Position numbers and translations under genes: made by a program. This document shows positions 8,786 to 18,427 of a stretch of 64,000 nt of DNA, piece after piece. The DNA lies in contig JAJYQS010000097.1 of NCBI GenBank assembly GCA_021794475.1, positions 1-64,000 of the forward strand. The letters run 5' to 3'. Each line of letters begins with the position of its first letter. Position 1 is the stretch's first letter. The DNA is from a bacterium. Its GTDB lineage: Bacteria > SZUA-79 > Acidulodesulfobacterales > Acidulodesulfobacteraceae. A model generated the notes under the pieces. It was not told where the DNA came from. It did no database searches and was given only the letters and a program-made list of their open reading frames with translations.

Positions 8786-9709
8786 ATGAAAATATTAATA
8801 ACAGGCGGGGCCGGGTTTATCGGGAGTAATGTAGCCGATATGCTTATTGCAAAAAAACATGATGCAGTCATAATAGATAATCTTTCAAGCGGTTTTGAAT
8901 ATAATGTAAATAAGGAAGCAAAATTAATAAAAGCCGATATTACCGATTTTGATAAAATTGAAAAAATATTCAATGAAGAAAAACCGGAAATAATATACCA
9001 TTTTGCAGCGCAGATTGACGTCAGAAAATCAGTTTCCGACCCGATATTTGACGCTAAGACAAATATTATGGCGACGCTTAATCTGATTAAACTTTCTAAT
9101 GATTTTAAAATCAAAAAATTTATATTTTCTTCAACCGGCGGCGCTATTTACGGCGATACCGACGACAGACCGACCAAAGAAGAACATTCGGAATGGCCGT
9201 TATCTCCTTACGGTATTGCAAAGCTTGCGACCGATAAATTTCTAAATTTTTATTATGAAATATTCGGTTTAAAATATGTTTCGCTGCGTTACGGCAATGT
9301 GTACGGTCCAAGGCAGAATCCATACGGCGAAGCAGGTGTTGTAGCCATATTTTTAAATAAGATGCTTAAGAACGAACAGCCGATTATTAACGGCGACGGC
9401 AAGCAGACAAGGGATTATACGTATATTGACGATGTAGTAAAAGCAAATATCCTCGCACTTGAAAATATAGATAAAATCGGCATATATAACGTAGGTACAT
9501 CGATAGAAATCAGCGTTAACGATTTATTTACAGAAATTAATAAAAATTTTGGCGGCAAGTTTAAAGAAATCCATGGTCCAGCTAAACTCGGAGAACAGAA
9601 AACAAGCTGCTTAAATTATGAAAAAATAAAAAAAGATATGGGTTTTGAGCCGGAGATTAATTTTAGCGAAGGCATAAAAAAAACTTATGAGTGGTTTAAA
9701 AACCTATAA
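8786..9709 (+). CDS. NAD-dependent sugar-nucleotide epimerase, GalE-like
   Basis: Extended short-chain dehydrogenase acting on nucleotide sugars, probably UDP-glucose/UDP-galactose interconversion for envelope glycans. Seen: Rossmann motif GGAGFIGSN at residues 7-15, an acidic residue at the end of beta-2 (IIDNLSSG) indicating NAD, catalytic SSTGG-AIYG and YGIAK (YxxxK) near residue 149, and RYGNVYGPRQNPYGEAG, which is common in GalE-type enzymes. The length of 307 is typical. A strong CGGAGGG site precedes the ATG. Substrate specificity (UDP-Glc, UDP-GlcNAc or other) cannot be read from these motifs, so no symbol is given. Confidence 0.88.
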   Translation: MKILITGGAGFIGSNVADMLIAKKHDAVIIDNLSSGFEYNVNKEAKLIKADITDFDKIEKIFNEEKPEIIYHFAAQIDVRKSVSDPIFDAKTNIMATLNLIKLSNDFKIKKFIFSSTGGAIYGDTDDRPTKEEHSEWPLSPYGIAKLATDKFLNFYYEIFGLKYVSLRYGNVYGPRQNPYGEAGVVAIFLNKMLKNEQPIINGDGKQTRDYTYIDDVVKANILALENIDKIGIYNVGTSIEISVNDLFTEINKNFGGKFKEIHGPAKLGEQKTSCLNYEKIKKDMGFEPEINFSEGIKKTYEWFKNL

Positions 9710-9764
9710 TTTTATGGCATAAAACAATATAATATAAAATAATTAATATAAAAAAATATAAATT

Positions 9765-10985
9765 ATGACCAAAAATGAACGCAAAACGACATTTCTTTTA
9801 AGTTTATCACATTTTTTCTGCCATGTTGCAATACTGACGTTTCCGGCAATATTGATTCTTTTGAAGGCGAAATTTCATGTAAATTTTGCAACGCTCGGTA
9901 TAGTTGCAGGCGTGTACCTGTTCCTGTTCGGCGCAGGCTCTCTGCCGATCGGCTTTATCGCAGACAGGATGAATAAAAATTTACTGCTCAGGATTTATCT
10001 GCTCGGTATGTCGTTAAGCGCATTTTTGGCGGCTTTATCCGGAAATTTTTATATTTTCGCTATTTTTATTATATTAATGGGATTAGTCGGAAGTATTTAT
10101 CATCCTGTAGGATTAAGCATTATGTCTTTTGTAAAAACGGATAAACTGAGAGGTTTTGCCATTCACGGGATAGCCGGAACTTTAGGCGTAGCTTTAAGCG
10201 CAGCATTTGCGGGATTTTTAGGCTATTATTTCGGATATAATGCGCCTTATTTAATATTAGGTTTGATTTTTTTATCTATTTTTGTTTATTCTTTTTTTGT
10301 CAAAATTGAAAACAATAAAATAAACAATACAAAAGCAGCTCATACAAAAGAAGACAAGATACAAAACGAAAACATTAAATCTTTTTTTAATGACTTTTTT
10401 CACAGAAATATAGCATTTATTTTTATAGTTGAATTTTTAAACGGTTTCGTTTTTCAGGGAGTGTTCTCTTTTCTGCCCGCTTATACAGGGATGAAGCTGA
10501 AAAATTTTTTATTTTTTCATAATCAGACCGTTGCGGCAGGCAGTTTTTATGTGACTATAGCGCTGCTGGTCGGCGTTTTATTTCAATATTCAAGCACCTA
10601 TATTACAAAAAGATATAAGCCGAACAGCATATTTTCCGTTTTAATATTAATATCCGGTCTATTTATATTAATATCCGGTTTTTCAGCGGGGTTTATTCTA
10701 TTTTTTTCTATACTGCTGTATTCCGCCTTCAGTTTCTCAATGAACCCTATCTCAAATCTTCTAATCAGCAGGAATGCAAAAGAATATTACAGGTCGGCGG
10801 CTTACGGGATATTCTTTTTTGCCGGATTCGGCATAGGTTCTGTTGCGGCGCCTATAGGAGGTTTTATAGCCAGCAGTTTTAAATTAAGCGATACGTTTAT
10901 ATTTTATGGAATTATAGCCCTGATTTCTTTTACGATATCTCTATTTATAACTAATTATAACGTTGGCGATGCTGCGGCGGAATAA
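9765..10985 (+). CDS. Major facilitator superfamily transporter
   Basis: Inner-membrane carrier with about 12 hydrophobic helices in 406 residues, interrupted by a charged cytoplasmic loop near residues 182-205 (KIENNKINNTKAAHTKEDK). The loop 2-3 signature is GFIADRMNKN, a variant of GxxxDRxxR. The segment GSIYHPVGLSIMS, with His-Pro in helix 4-5, recalls the fosmidomycin-resistance-like subgroup of MFS efflux proteins. Substrate unknown. It lies 6 bp before the Na+/H+ antiporter gene and upstream of the formate dehydrogenase genes, so co-transcription is likely, but a role in formate transport is only a guess. Confidence 0.85.
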   Translation: MTKNERKTTFLLSLSHFFCHVAILTFPAILILLKAKFHVNFATLGIVAGVYLFLFGAGSLPIGFIADRMNKNLLLRIYLLGMSLSAFLAALSGNFYIFAIFIILMGLVGSIYHPVGLSIMSFVKTDKLRGFAIHGIAGTLGVALSAAFAGFLGYYFGYNAPYLILGLIFLSIFVYSFFVKIENNKINNTKAAHTKEDKIQNENIKSFFNDFFHRNIAFIFIVEFLNGFVFQGVFSFLPAYTGMKLKNFLFFHNQTVAAGSFYVTIALLVGVLFQYSSTYITKRYKPNSIFSVLILISGLFILISGFSAGFILFFSILLYSAFSFSMNPISNLLISRNAKEYYRSAAYGIFFFAGFGIGSVAAPIGGFIASSFKLSDTFIFYGIIALISFTISLFITNYNVGDAAAE

Positions 10986-10991
10986 AATATT

Positions 10992-12311
10992 ATGCATGGA
11001 AGCCATTACATAGTTATTACGGCAATTGTTCTGCTTTCTATTGCCTCAATAGGCGGAATTTTAACTAACTACTTTAAAATTCCGTACACATCTATGCTTG
11101 TTATTATCGGTCTCATTGTAGGTATTTTCCATATTTTTCCCAATTTAAAAATAACCCCGACCTTGATTTATTATGTTTTTCTTCCGATTATTATTTTTGA
11201 AGGGGCGGTTAATATAAAGATTGCTCCATTAATGTCAAACGCCGTTCCTATTGGTATATTGTCTATTTTCGGCACTATCGTTTCAGCAGTTTTTATAGGT
11301 ATAGTTTTTCATTTTATTCTGGATTTTCCGTTAAAACAGGCTTTAATATTCGGGGCTATAATTACTCCTACCGACCCTATTTCAATACTTGCATTATTAA
11401 AAAATAGCGCAAAAAAAAATTCCGGCGTCGGCGATTATAACGGCGATAACAACGATGGCATTAAAACGGTGCTTGAAGGAGAAAGTCTTTTTAACGACGG
11501 AATAAGTCTCGTGCTGTTTGAAGTTTTTTTAGGGTTAAATTTTCACAATGCGGGATTGATTTTTTTAAAAGGCGATATTTTAAATATATTTAAATATATT
11601 TTCGGAATAATCGGCATATCAGCGCTTAAGTTTTTATATGAAGCGCTTGGAGGTTCAATACTTGGTGTTGCACTTGGCTATGCAGTATCTTTTTTACTGT
11701 CTCTTACGGTAGATTATTTAACGGAAATAATGATATCCCTTCTGCTTGCTTATGTATCTTTGATATTCGCATATTATTTGCATGTTTCTTTTATAATGGC
11801 TATAATATTTAGTGGCATAGTATTGGCAAACTTCGGATTTGAGAAAAAAGTATCAAGTAAAGCGGTGGAAGTATTTCCTGTGATTATTGAATATTTAGCT
11901 TTTATTATTAATTCAGTCCTCTTTCTTATTATAGGGATAGAGATTAATTTGTTTAAAATTTTAAACTTATGGATTATTTCAATTTTCTTAATATTTCTTG
12001 TTATACTGTCAAGGTTTATAGCGGTGTACCTGTTTGCTCCGCTAAGCGATAAAATTGTTAATAAGCTTAGACATAAAATTAAGACATTTTCGCAGAGTAT
12101 AAATTTAAATAAGCGGTATAAAAGATTTCTTGTATTTGGAGGACTGAGGGGTGCATTGCCTATTGCTATGGCATTGTCTCTGCCTTTAGATTTGCATATG
12201 AGGTCTAAAATAATAACATATGTTTTTATTTCGGTTCTTTTTTCGTTAACCGTGCAGGCAATAATTTTCGATATTTTTTCGAAAAAAAAATTAAAAAAGG
12301 TTAAAGTGTAG
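10992..12311 (+). CDS. CPA1-family Na+(K+)/H+ antiporter
   Basis: Membrane cation/proton exchanger of the NhaP/NHE type. The 439-residue protein has 12-13 hydrophobic segments. Signature residues: FEGAVNIKI in helix 3, TPTDPISILALL (the unwound TP motif plus Asp) near residue 131, EGESLFNDGISLVLF with the ND ion-binding pair near residue 164, and GGLRGALPIAMALSLP near residue 388. It probably serves pH or sodium homeostasis. It starts 6 bp after the MFS gene stop and ends 48 bp before the formate dehydrogenase beta gene. Confidence 0.92.
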   Translation: MHGSHYIVITAIVLLSIASIGGILTNYFKIPYTSMLVIIGLIVGIFHIFPNLKITPTLIYYVFLPIIIFEGAVNIKIAPLMSNAVPIGILSIFGTIVSAVFIGIVFHFILDFPLKQALIFGAIITPTDPISILALLKNSAKKNSGVGDYNGDNNDGIKTVLEGESLFNDGISLVLFEVFLGLNFHNAGLIFLKGDILNIFKYIFGIIGISALKFLYEALGGSILGVALGYAVSFLLSLTVDYLTEIMISLLLAYVSLIFAYYLHVSFIMAIIFSGIVLANFGFEKKVSSKAVEVFPVIIEYLAFIINSVLFLIIGIEINLFKILNLWIISIFLIFLVILSRFIAVYLFAPLSDKIVNKLRHKIKTFSQSINLNKRYKRFLVFGGLRGALPIAMALSLPLDLHMRSKIITYVFISVLFSLTVQAIIFDIFSKKKLKKVKV

Positions 12312-12359
12312 CTGACCCGATTACAGGCTAAATTACACAATTACGGGAATTCAATTTAG

Positions 12360-14327
12360 ATGGAAAAAATAAAAAAATATAAGACGGCCGGTCTCCTTTT
12401 AGATAGGCTGCATATTGTACAAAATGCGCATGGCTTTATAGACGAACAATCCATAGAGCTTATTGCAGACGAATTAAATATGTCAAAAGCGGAAGTTTAC
12501 GGCGCAGCAACATATTACAAAGATTTTATTGTACAGCGGAACGACATCAAAAATAACAATATTAAAAACAATGTCAATTTATCAGAAAATAACCATAAAG
12601 CGAGCGATAATAAACTTAGTGTTGCAAACGACGATGTTTTTTCTAAAACAAAATTTGTTTTCAAGAGGGCAGGAAAAGTAAATCCGCTCTCATTAGACGA
12701 TTATAAAAATCAGCATGGATTTAAAGGGCTTGAAAATGCGTTATCTTTAATTAATCCAATCATATTTTCCGGCGGCAAGTCCTCCGTCAGCTCGGCTGTG
12801 AATACTGGAAGCGATAAAAATACGAAAATTATCATCGATATTTTAAAAAAATCAGGCTTAAAAGGCAGGGGTGGCGCAGGTTTTCCGGTGGGCATAAAAT
12901 GGGAAACTGTTCTTAATACAAATACAGTCGGAATGAAAGAATCAGAATACAATGATACAAAATGCAATATAAATCTTAATCTTAATCTTAATAATATAGA
13001 TAATACAGAGAATAAAGTAAATAATAATAGAAAAGTTCATAATGATATAAATGATAACAATGAGATATATTATAACGGTGTAAATATTAACGATAATCTC
13101 TTAAATGAAAAAGGAAAACAAGAGATAGGAAACAGAGAGGCAGAATACAGCGAAAAATACATAGTGTGCAACGGAGACGAGGGCGACGAAGGTGCGTTTG
13201 CCGACAGATTAATTCTTGAGTATGACCCATTTATGCTTATAGAAGGTATGCTTATAGCTGCGGTCACAATTTGCGCAGAATACGGTTTTATTTACATCAG
13301 GTCAGATTACAAAAACGGTATTGAAAAATTGCAGAATGCTATAGATTTATGCTATAAGTCAAATTATCTCGGTAAGAATATTTTAAATACCGGATGCAAT
13401 TTTGATTTAAAAATAATAGCAGGAGGCGGAAATTATGTTTGCGGCGAAGAGACGGCACTTTTGGAAAGCATTGAAAATAGAAGGGGCATGGTAAGAGTCC
13501 GCCCGCCTGTTCCGGCTGTTTCAGGTCTTTACGGTAAACCTACTATCTTAAATAATGTAACGACTTTTGCGTCGGTTGCGTATATTTTCGGCGAGTTTAA
13601 TATTAATCTTGATTTAAGCGTAAATTTAATTGGTACTGCAGATGAAGAAGATGAAAATAAAGAAGAAAATAAATATAAATATAAAGACAAAGAGAAAGGT
13701 GATAAAGACATAAAGTTTAATGATAAGCCGGATTTGAAATATTTGGATAAATTAAATGTTCCGAAAGTACCTTTTCCGTTTCAGCTGTCTGGAGCAGTGA
13801 AATTTCCCGGTCTTTACGAATTAGACAACGATATATCGTTGAAAGAATTGCTATATGATTTCGGCGGAGGGCCTCTGCAGGATAATATGCAATTTAAAGC
13901 AGTACAGATAGGCGGACCGCTGGGCGCCTTTTTCCCGTTGTATGGCGGTTATGCCGGCGAATTTTTAAATATTAAACTTACATATGAAGATGTAGCGAAA
14001 AAGGCAGGAATGCTTGGGCATGGCGGCATAGTAGTCTATGCGGAAGATGCGGATATAAAGGATATTTTAAATAAAACGTTAGATTTTTGCATTGAGGAAT
14101 CGTGCGGAAAATGTGCGCCCTGCAGAATCGGTTCTGTCAGATTAAAAGAATTGTTTGAAAGAATATTCAAGTCGAATCGTAATGATAATATTAAAAACGA
14201 TAATCTTAATGTAATTTATGAAATTCTTGAAACTATGAAATATTTATCTCTATGCGGATTGGGAAGCGGAATAACTTTGCCGGTAGAAAGCCTTTTGAAA
14301 TATTTCGGCGATGAAATATTTATTTAA
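12360..14327 (+). CDS. fdsB: NAD-dependent formate dehydrogenase beta subunit (NuoF-like, with NuoE-like N-terminus)
   Basis: Diaphorase subunit passing electrons from the catalytic subunit through an iron-sulfur cluster and FMN to NAD+. Residues 1-58 resemble the helical start of NuoE (IVQNAHGFIDEQSIELIADEL), but the following thioredoxin-like region has no cysteines, so its [2Fe-2S] cluster is absent. The NuoF part shows GRGGAGFPVGIKW (169-181), NGDEGDEGAFADR (271-283, the FdsB/HoxF style of the FMN/NADH site), CGEETALLESIENRRG, and [4Fe-4S] ligands C582, C585, C588 and C632. Low-complexity Asn-rich inserts occupy about 62-92 and 186-264, and a charged one about 430-460. The partner alpha gene follows after 175 bp. 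A HoxF-type hydrogenase diaphorase is the alternative, but the neighbour decides for formate dehydrogenase. Confidence 0.88.
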   Translation: MEKIKKYKTAGLLLDRLHIVQNAHGFIDEQSIELIADELNMSKAEVYGAATYYKDFIVQRNDIKNNNIKNNVNLSENNHKASDNKLSVANDDVFSKTKFVFKRAGKVNPLSLDDYKNQHGFKGLENALSLINPIIFSGGKSSVSSAVNTGSDKNTKIIIDILKKSGLKGRGGAGFPVGIKWETVLNTNTVGMKESEYNDTKCNINLNLNLNNIDNTENKVNNNRKVHNDINDNNEIYYNGVNINDNLLNEKGKQEIGNREAEYSEKYIVCNGDEGDEGAFADRLILEYDPFMLIEGMLIAAVTICAEYGFIYIRSDYKNGIEKLQNAIDLCYKSNYLGKNILNTGCNFDLKIIAGGGNYVCGEETALLESIENRRGMVRVRPPVPAVSGLYGKPTILNNVTTFASVAYIFGEFNINLDLSVNLIGTADEEDENKEENKYKYKDKEKGDKDIKFNDKPDLKYLDKLNVPKVPFPFQLSGAVKFPGLYELDNDISLKELLYDFGGGPLQDNMQFKAVQIGGPLGAFFPLYGGYAGEFLNIKLTYEDVAKKAGMLGHGGIVVYAEDADIKDILNKTLDFCIEESCGKCAPCRIGSVRLKELFERIFKSNRNDNIKNDNLNVIYEILETMKYLSLCGLGSGITLPVESLLKYFGDEIFI

Positions 14328-14341
14328 TTTATTTATCTATT

Positions 14342-14377
14342 AAATTAAATAAAATAAATAAATTAAATAAAATAAAT
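14342..14377 (+). repeat. Perfect 18-bp tandem duplication upstream of fdsA
   Basis: AAATTAAATAAAATAAAT occurs twice back to back in the 175-bp gap between the two formate dehydrogenase genes. It contains only A and T. Confidence 0.75.
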
Positions 14378-14414
14378 AAAAATTTATAAATATTTTTAAA
14401 TATTCGGAGCTGTT

Positions 14415-14486
14415 ATGTATATTTTATTTTATTTAACGTATTTAATGTTATTTCTTCTTAATTTGGGAAACAAACATATAAACTGA
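14415..14486 (+). other. Possible 23-residue hydrophobic leader peptide
   Basis: A short open frame (starts MYILFYLTYLML, ends NKHIN) with GGAG five bases before its ATG sits just upstream of fdsA. It could be a leader or chance in AT-rich DNA; there is no homology evidence. Confidence 0.2.
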
Positions 14487-14502
14487 ATAATATAGGCATG
14501 AT

Positions 14503-17500
14503 ATGATAACTATAGAAATAGACGGCAATATAATTGATGCGGAAGAAGGCGCAATTCTTCTTGACGCTGCAAATAAAGCGGGAATTGCAATACCGTCGCT
14601 GTGCGCCTCAAAAAATCTTTTACCTTACGGGGCATGCAGAATGTGCGCCGTTGAAGCGGAAGGTAAAAAAGGTTATATATATGCATGCTCCACGCATATT
14701 GTCGAAGGTATGAAAATAAAGACATATTCGGAAAAACTTTTTGCTCTAAAACGTACATTAATTGAACTTTATCTTTCCGATCACCCTAATGACTGCCTTA
14801 CGTGTCCGCAGAATTTAGATTGCGAATTGCAGAAATGGGCTGCCTATTTCGGGGTTAGAAAAATACGATATAGGGGTAAAAGTCATTTGCTGAGCGAGAT
14901 TGACGAATCAAATCCTTATTTCAGATTTGACCCTTCAAGATGTATTGTCTGCGCAAGGTGCGTAAGGGCCTGCGGCGAAATTCAGGGCAATTTTGCATTG
15001 ACTATTACAGGAAGAGGGTTCGATTCTATTATAAAATCCGTTAAAAGAGGTGCAAATAATCTAAATTTGCCGGCAATTAATAAAATTAATAAAGGTTTTA
15101 TCGTCGGTAATAATAAAAATAATAAAATAAACAGTGCGGTAAAAAGCAATGTTGATACAAATTTCGGCGGTGATAATGAGAATACGGATAAAGCAGATAA
15201 TTTTATAAATTCCGAGTGTGTTTCTTGCGGAGCTTGCGTAAAAGAATGTCCCACAGCGGCATTGACGGAAAACAATTTATTCGAATCAGGAAAAGCTTTT
15301 TCAAAAATAAAGACAACCTGCGCATATTGCGGAGTGGGATGTTCGTTTGAGGTTCAATATAAAGGCGATAATATAATAAGGATGATTCCCGTTGACGACA
15401 GTCTGTCAAATTACGGTCATTCCTGTATCAAGGGGCGTTTTGCATGGGGTTATGTTAAAAGCAAAGATAGACTGACGAAGCCGCTTTTGAGAAATAATTT
15501 AAATGAAGAATTTAGAGAAGTTTCATGGGAAGAAGCCTATAGCTATATTGCTGAAAAATTTATAGAACTGCAGTATAAATACGGCATTAAATCAATTGGA
15601 GCTATAAGTTCTTCAAGATGCACAAACGAAGAAAATTATTTAATGCAAAAAATGGTCAGAACCGTTTTTAAAAATAATAATATCGATACTTGCGCAAGGG
15701 TCTGCCACCAGCCTACCGGATATGCGCTTGGCGTCGCTTTCGGCGCAGGCGCAGGGACTCAGGATTTAAGTTCTATGTTTAGTTCAGATTTAATTATGCT
15801 CATAGGAGCAAATCCCACGGAAGCTCATCCTGTAGTCGGCGCATTTATAAGAAAAATGGCTAGAAAAGGAACTGATTTAATTGTTATAGACCCGCGTATA
15901 ACGGAAGCTGCAAGATCTGCGAACGTGCAGGCAAAATTTCATTTAAGACCGAAACCGGGAACAAATGTAGCTCTTTTAAATGCTTTTGCTTACACGATAA
16001 TTAAAGAAGGACTTTTAAAACATGATTTTATTAAAGCTAGGTGCAATATTGAAAGTTTTAATTTATGGGAGAAATTTATTTTAAACGATGATAATTCCCT
16101 TGAAGCGGCGGAAGTTATAACGGGAGTTCCCGCTAATGAAATTAAAGAGGCGGCGATGCTATACGCAAGAGCTAAAAATGCCTCAATATTTTACGGACTC
16201 GGCGTAACGGAACATTTGCAGGGTTCAAGCGGCGTACTTGCGATAGCCAATCTTGCAATGCTGACTGGCAATATCGGCAGAAAGGGCGTCGGGGTTAGTC
16301 CTTTAAGAGGGCAGAATAATGTACAGGGAGCTGCCGATATGGGAGCAGAACCGGCTACCCTGCCAGGCTATCGTCATATATCGGATGACAGAGCCAGAGA
16401 GTTATTTGAAAAAGAATGGAAAGTAAAATTGGATAGCGAACCCGGCATGAGGCTTCCCGATATGCTCAGGAATGCTTTAGCCGGAAGATTTAAGGGGCTT
16501 TATATCTTTGGTGAAGATATTGTTCAGACCGACCCTGATTCTAATCGTATAATAGAATCTTTAAAGTCTATGGATTTAGTTGTAGTGCACGACTTATTTA
16601 AGACCGTCACTTCAGAATATGCTCATGTGATACTTCCCGGTTCATCATTTCTTGAAAAAGACGGAACGTTCACAAACTGGGAAAGAAGAATCCAGAGAGT
16701 CAGAAAGGTGCTTGAACCTGCTGCAGGAAAACAGGACTGGCAGATTATTGAAGATTTAAGCAGGTATTTAACAGAGCATGGCGGCAAATACAAATATGAA
16801 TCGGGTAATTTAGCGGCTGCTTTTGTAAAATCTGATACTAAATCTGCGAAGGCTGCGGCAGAAGAAGATAACAGGCAGACGCCGCTGTCTGCAGCCGACA
16901 ATAAGAGCTTCGGTAATCATAAGGCAGATTTAGATTATACGCATCCTTCTGAAGTTATGGATGAAATAGCAAGACTTACGCCGTCTTTTGCATTGGTGAG
17001 TTATAAAAAATTAGATAATAAGCCTTATTCCATTCAATGGCCCTGCAATGAAAATGCCCCGAACGGAACAGATATTTTACATAAAGACGCTTTTATCGGA
17101 CAGAAAGGAAGATTTCTCATTACATCTTTTGCGGGGTCTAAAGACCGCACCGACAGGCAGTATCCTTTTATTCTTACAACAGTCAGAAATTTGTTTCAGT
17201 ATAATTCTGCAAACAATACGAGGCGCACCGAAAACAATTTATGGTATTGCGAAGATTATTTAGAGATAAGCAAAGAAGATGTGGAAACATTAAATATAGA
17301 AAACGGCGAAACTGTTCTAATTGAAAGCAGGAAAGGAAAAATTAATTTGACGGCAAATATAAGCCGCAGAGTTATGAAAGGCGTGGTTGCAACGACGTTT
17401 CATTTCCCTGAATTAAAAACCAATGTATTAACCAGCGATTACTCGGACTGGTCAACTGAAACTCCTGAATATAAAGTAACGGCTGTTAATATTAAAAAAA

Positions 17501-17727
17501 TTGAAATCGCCAAAAGCGCTAAAAAAGAATCAAGTGTATCCGCAGACGCAGATTATAGGCAAACTGAAACATACGATGAAGAAGCTGCAAGAATGTTTAA
17601 TGATCTGACTAAAACTTTCGAAGCTTACGACCGTGAAACGGCGGATAGAGAAATAGCTGCACACATAAAAAAATACTGGGAAAAAGAGCTAATCGAAAGA
17701 CTTATTAAATTAAAATTGCTAAATTAA
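14503..17727 (+). CDS. fdsA: NAD-dependent formate dehydrogenase catalytic subunit, Mo/W-bis-MGD, with FdsD-like C-terminal tail
   Basis: Oxidises formate to CO2 (or the reverse) and feeds electrons to the NuoF-like partner. Order of domains: NuoG-like [2Fe-2S] ferredoxin (C34, C45, C48, C62); His-Cys [4Fe-4S] (H94, C98, C101, C107); two-cluster ferredoxin (C147, C150, C153, C157 and C239, C242, C245, C249) split by an Asn-rich insert at 182-236; molybdopterin domain with [4Fe-4S] C273, C276, C280, C308. The active-site pair is C401-H402 in ARVCHQPTGYAL; the codon is TGC, so this is a cysteine rather than selenocysteine enzyme. The dinucleotide-binding C-domain includes TTVRNLFQYNS. The last ~49 residues (FNDLTKTFEAYDRE ... 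REIAAHIKKYWE) resemble the separate FdsD subunit. Soluble, cytoplasmic. Confidence 0.92.
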   Translation: MITIEIDGNIIDAEEGAILLDAANKAGIAIPSLCASKNLLPYGACRMCAVEAEGKKGYIYACSTHIVEGMKIKTYSEKLFALKRTLIELYLSDHPNDCLTCPQNLDCELQKWAAYFGVRKIRYRGKSHLLSEIDESNPYFRFDPSRCIVCARCVRACGEIQGNFALTITGRGFDSIIKSVKRGANNLNLPAINKINKGFIVGNNKNNKINSAVKSNVDTNFGGDNENTDKADNFINSECVSCGACVKECPTAALTENNLFESGKAFSKIKTTCAYCGVGCSFEVQYKGDNIIRMIPVDDSLSNYGHSCIKGRFAWGYVKSKDRLTKPLLRNNLNEEFREVSWEEAYSYIAEKFIELQYKYGIKSIGAISSSRCTNEENYLMQKMVRTVFKNNNIDTCARVCHQPTGYALGVAFGAGAGTQDLSSMFSSDLIMLIGANPTEAHPVVGAFIRKMARKGTDLIVIDPRITEAARSANVQAKFHLRPKPGTNVALLNAFAYTIIKEGLLKHDFIKARCNIESFNLWEKFILNDDNSLEAAEVITGVPANEIKEAAMLYARAKNASIFYGLGVTEHLQGSSGVLAIANLAMLTGNIGRKGVGVSPLRGQNNVQGAADMGAEPATLPGYRHISDDRARELFEKEWKVKLDSEPGMRLPDMLRNALAGRFKGLYIFGEDIVQTDPDSNRIIESLKSMDLVVVHDLFKTVTSEYAHVILPGSSFLEKDGTFTNWERRIQRVRKVLEPAAGKQDWQIIEDLSRYLTEHGGKYKYESGNLAAAFVKSDTKSAKAAAEEDNRQTPLSAADNKSFGNHKADLDYTHPSEVMDEIARLTPSFALVSYKKLDNKPYSIQWPCNENAPNGTDILHKDAFIGQKGRFLITSFAGSKDRTDRQYPFILTTVRNLFQYNSANNTRRTENNLWYCEDYLEISKEDVETLNIENGETVLIESRKGKINLTANISRRVMKGVVATTFHFPELKTNVLTSDYSDWSTETPEYKVTAVNIKKIEIAKSAKKESSVSADADYRQTETYDEEAARMFNDLTKTFEAYDRETADREIAAHIKKYWEKELIERLIKLKLLN

Positions 17728-17773
17728 AAATAATTTAAATAATTTCTTGCTCTAATTTCCACCAATCTTTAAT

Positions 17774-18265
17774 TTAATAAAATACAGGTTTTATTGTTTT
17801 TGCTATTAATTCGCCTGCCGTATTTTTAGATGCCGTTATATTTACGGTCTGTCCTTTTTTGTAGTCGGAACAAGAGGCTGCCTTCAAATTAACTCCGACG
17901 CCGCCATAGCATACCGTTGAACTGTTTATTTCAAAAAGCAGAGGTGTTGTTCTGCCTGATAATTTTAATGCCGAATTATTTATAGTAATGATTGTCCCTG
18001 TATAAAAAAGAGTATTTTTATGGAATAATGGAAGCGGACCGACAATATGAGGCGCAGCGGCTTCAGAGTTAGACAAAAACAATGATGATGCCGCCGCAAA
18101 AAGAAATGCGAGAAGTATTAAGAAGACGGATGCAGGTTTAATTTTATTTAATATAAAATCTTTAATGCCGGATTTATTATTATTAAAATTTTTTATGTTT
18201 TTCGTATTATTATTATGTCTGTCATTTTTATTGTTTTGAATATTTTTTATTTTTATTATACGCAT
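17774..18265 (-). CDS. Small exported two-cysteine protein associated with pilY1 (left copy)
   Basis: Function unknown. A strong AAGGAG lies 8 nt before the ATG, so the unusual N-terminus is real: about 43 Asn/Lys-rich residues, then a hydrophobic segment (residues 45-67) ending in SEAAA, probably a signal peptide or anchor. The mature part of about 95 residues reads as beta strands: LFYTGTIITINNSALKL, INSSTVC, a second Cys in AASCSDYKKGQ, then GELIAKTIKPVFY. It is clearly related to the protein at 29353-29748 (shared pattern: G-I-I-x-I-N, INSST-x-C, D/S-C, LIA-x-x-I-x-x-x-F). The pattern recalls DUF5666-like small beta domains, but with an added Cys pair that could form a disulfide. It follows the left pilY1 gene by 162 bp on the same strand. 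Confidence 0.75.
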   Translation of the reverse strand: MRIIKIKNIQNNKNDRHNNNTKNIKNFNNNKSGIKDFILNKIKPASVFLILLAFLFAAASSLFLSNSEAAAPHIVGPLPLFHKNTLFYTGTIITINNSALKLSGRTTPLLFEINSSTVCYGGVGVNLKAASCSDYKKGQTVNITASKNTAGELIAKTIKPVFY

Positions 18266-18427
18266 TGAAACATCTCCTTACTGATTTAATTTAACAATAA
18301 ATTAATCATATGTATTTATTGTAGTCATATTTATATTATAAAATGATTCGCTTTAGCTGAACATACATAATATATCTGCATAACTGTATATTAGTATATA
18401 ATTTTTTATATATAAGTCATATAATTT

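Noticed and set aside
15703-15705. Selenocysteine in the formate dehydrogenase
   Set aside because: The active-site codon is TGC, a normal cysteine.
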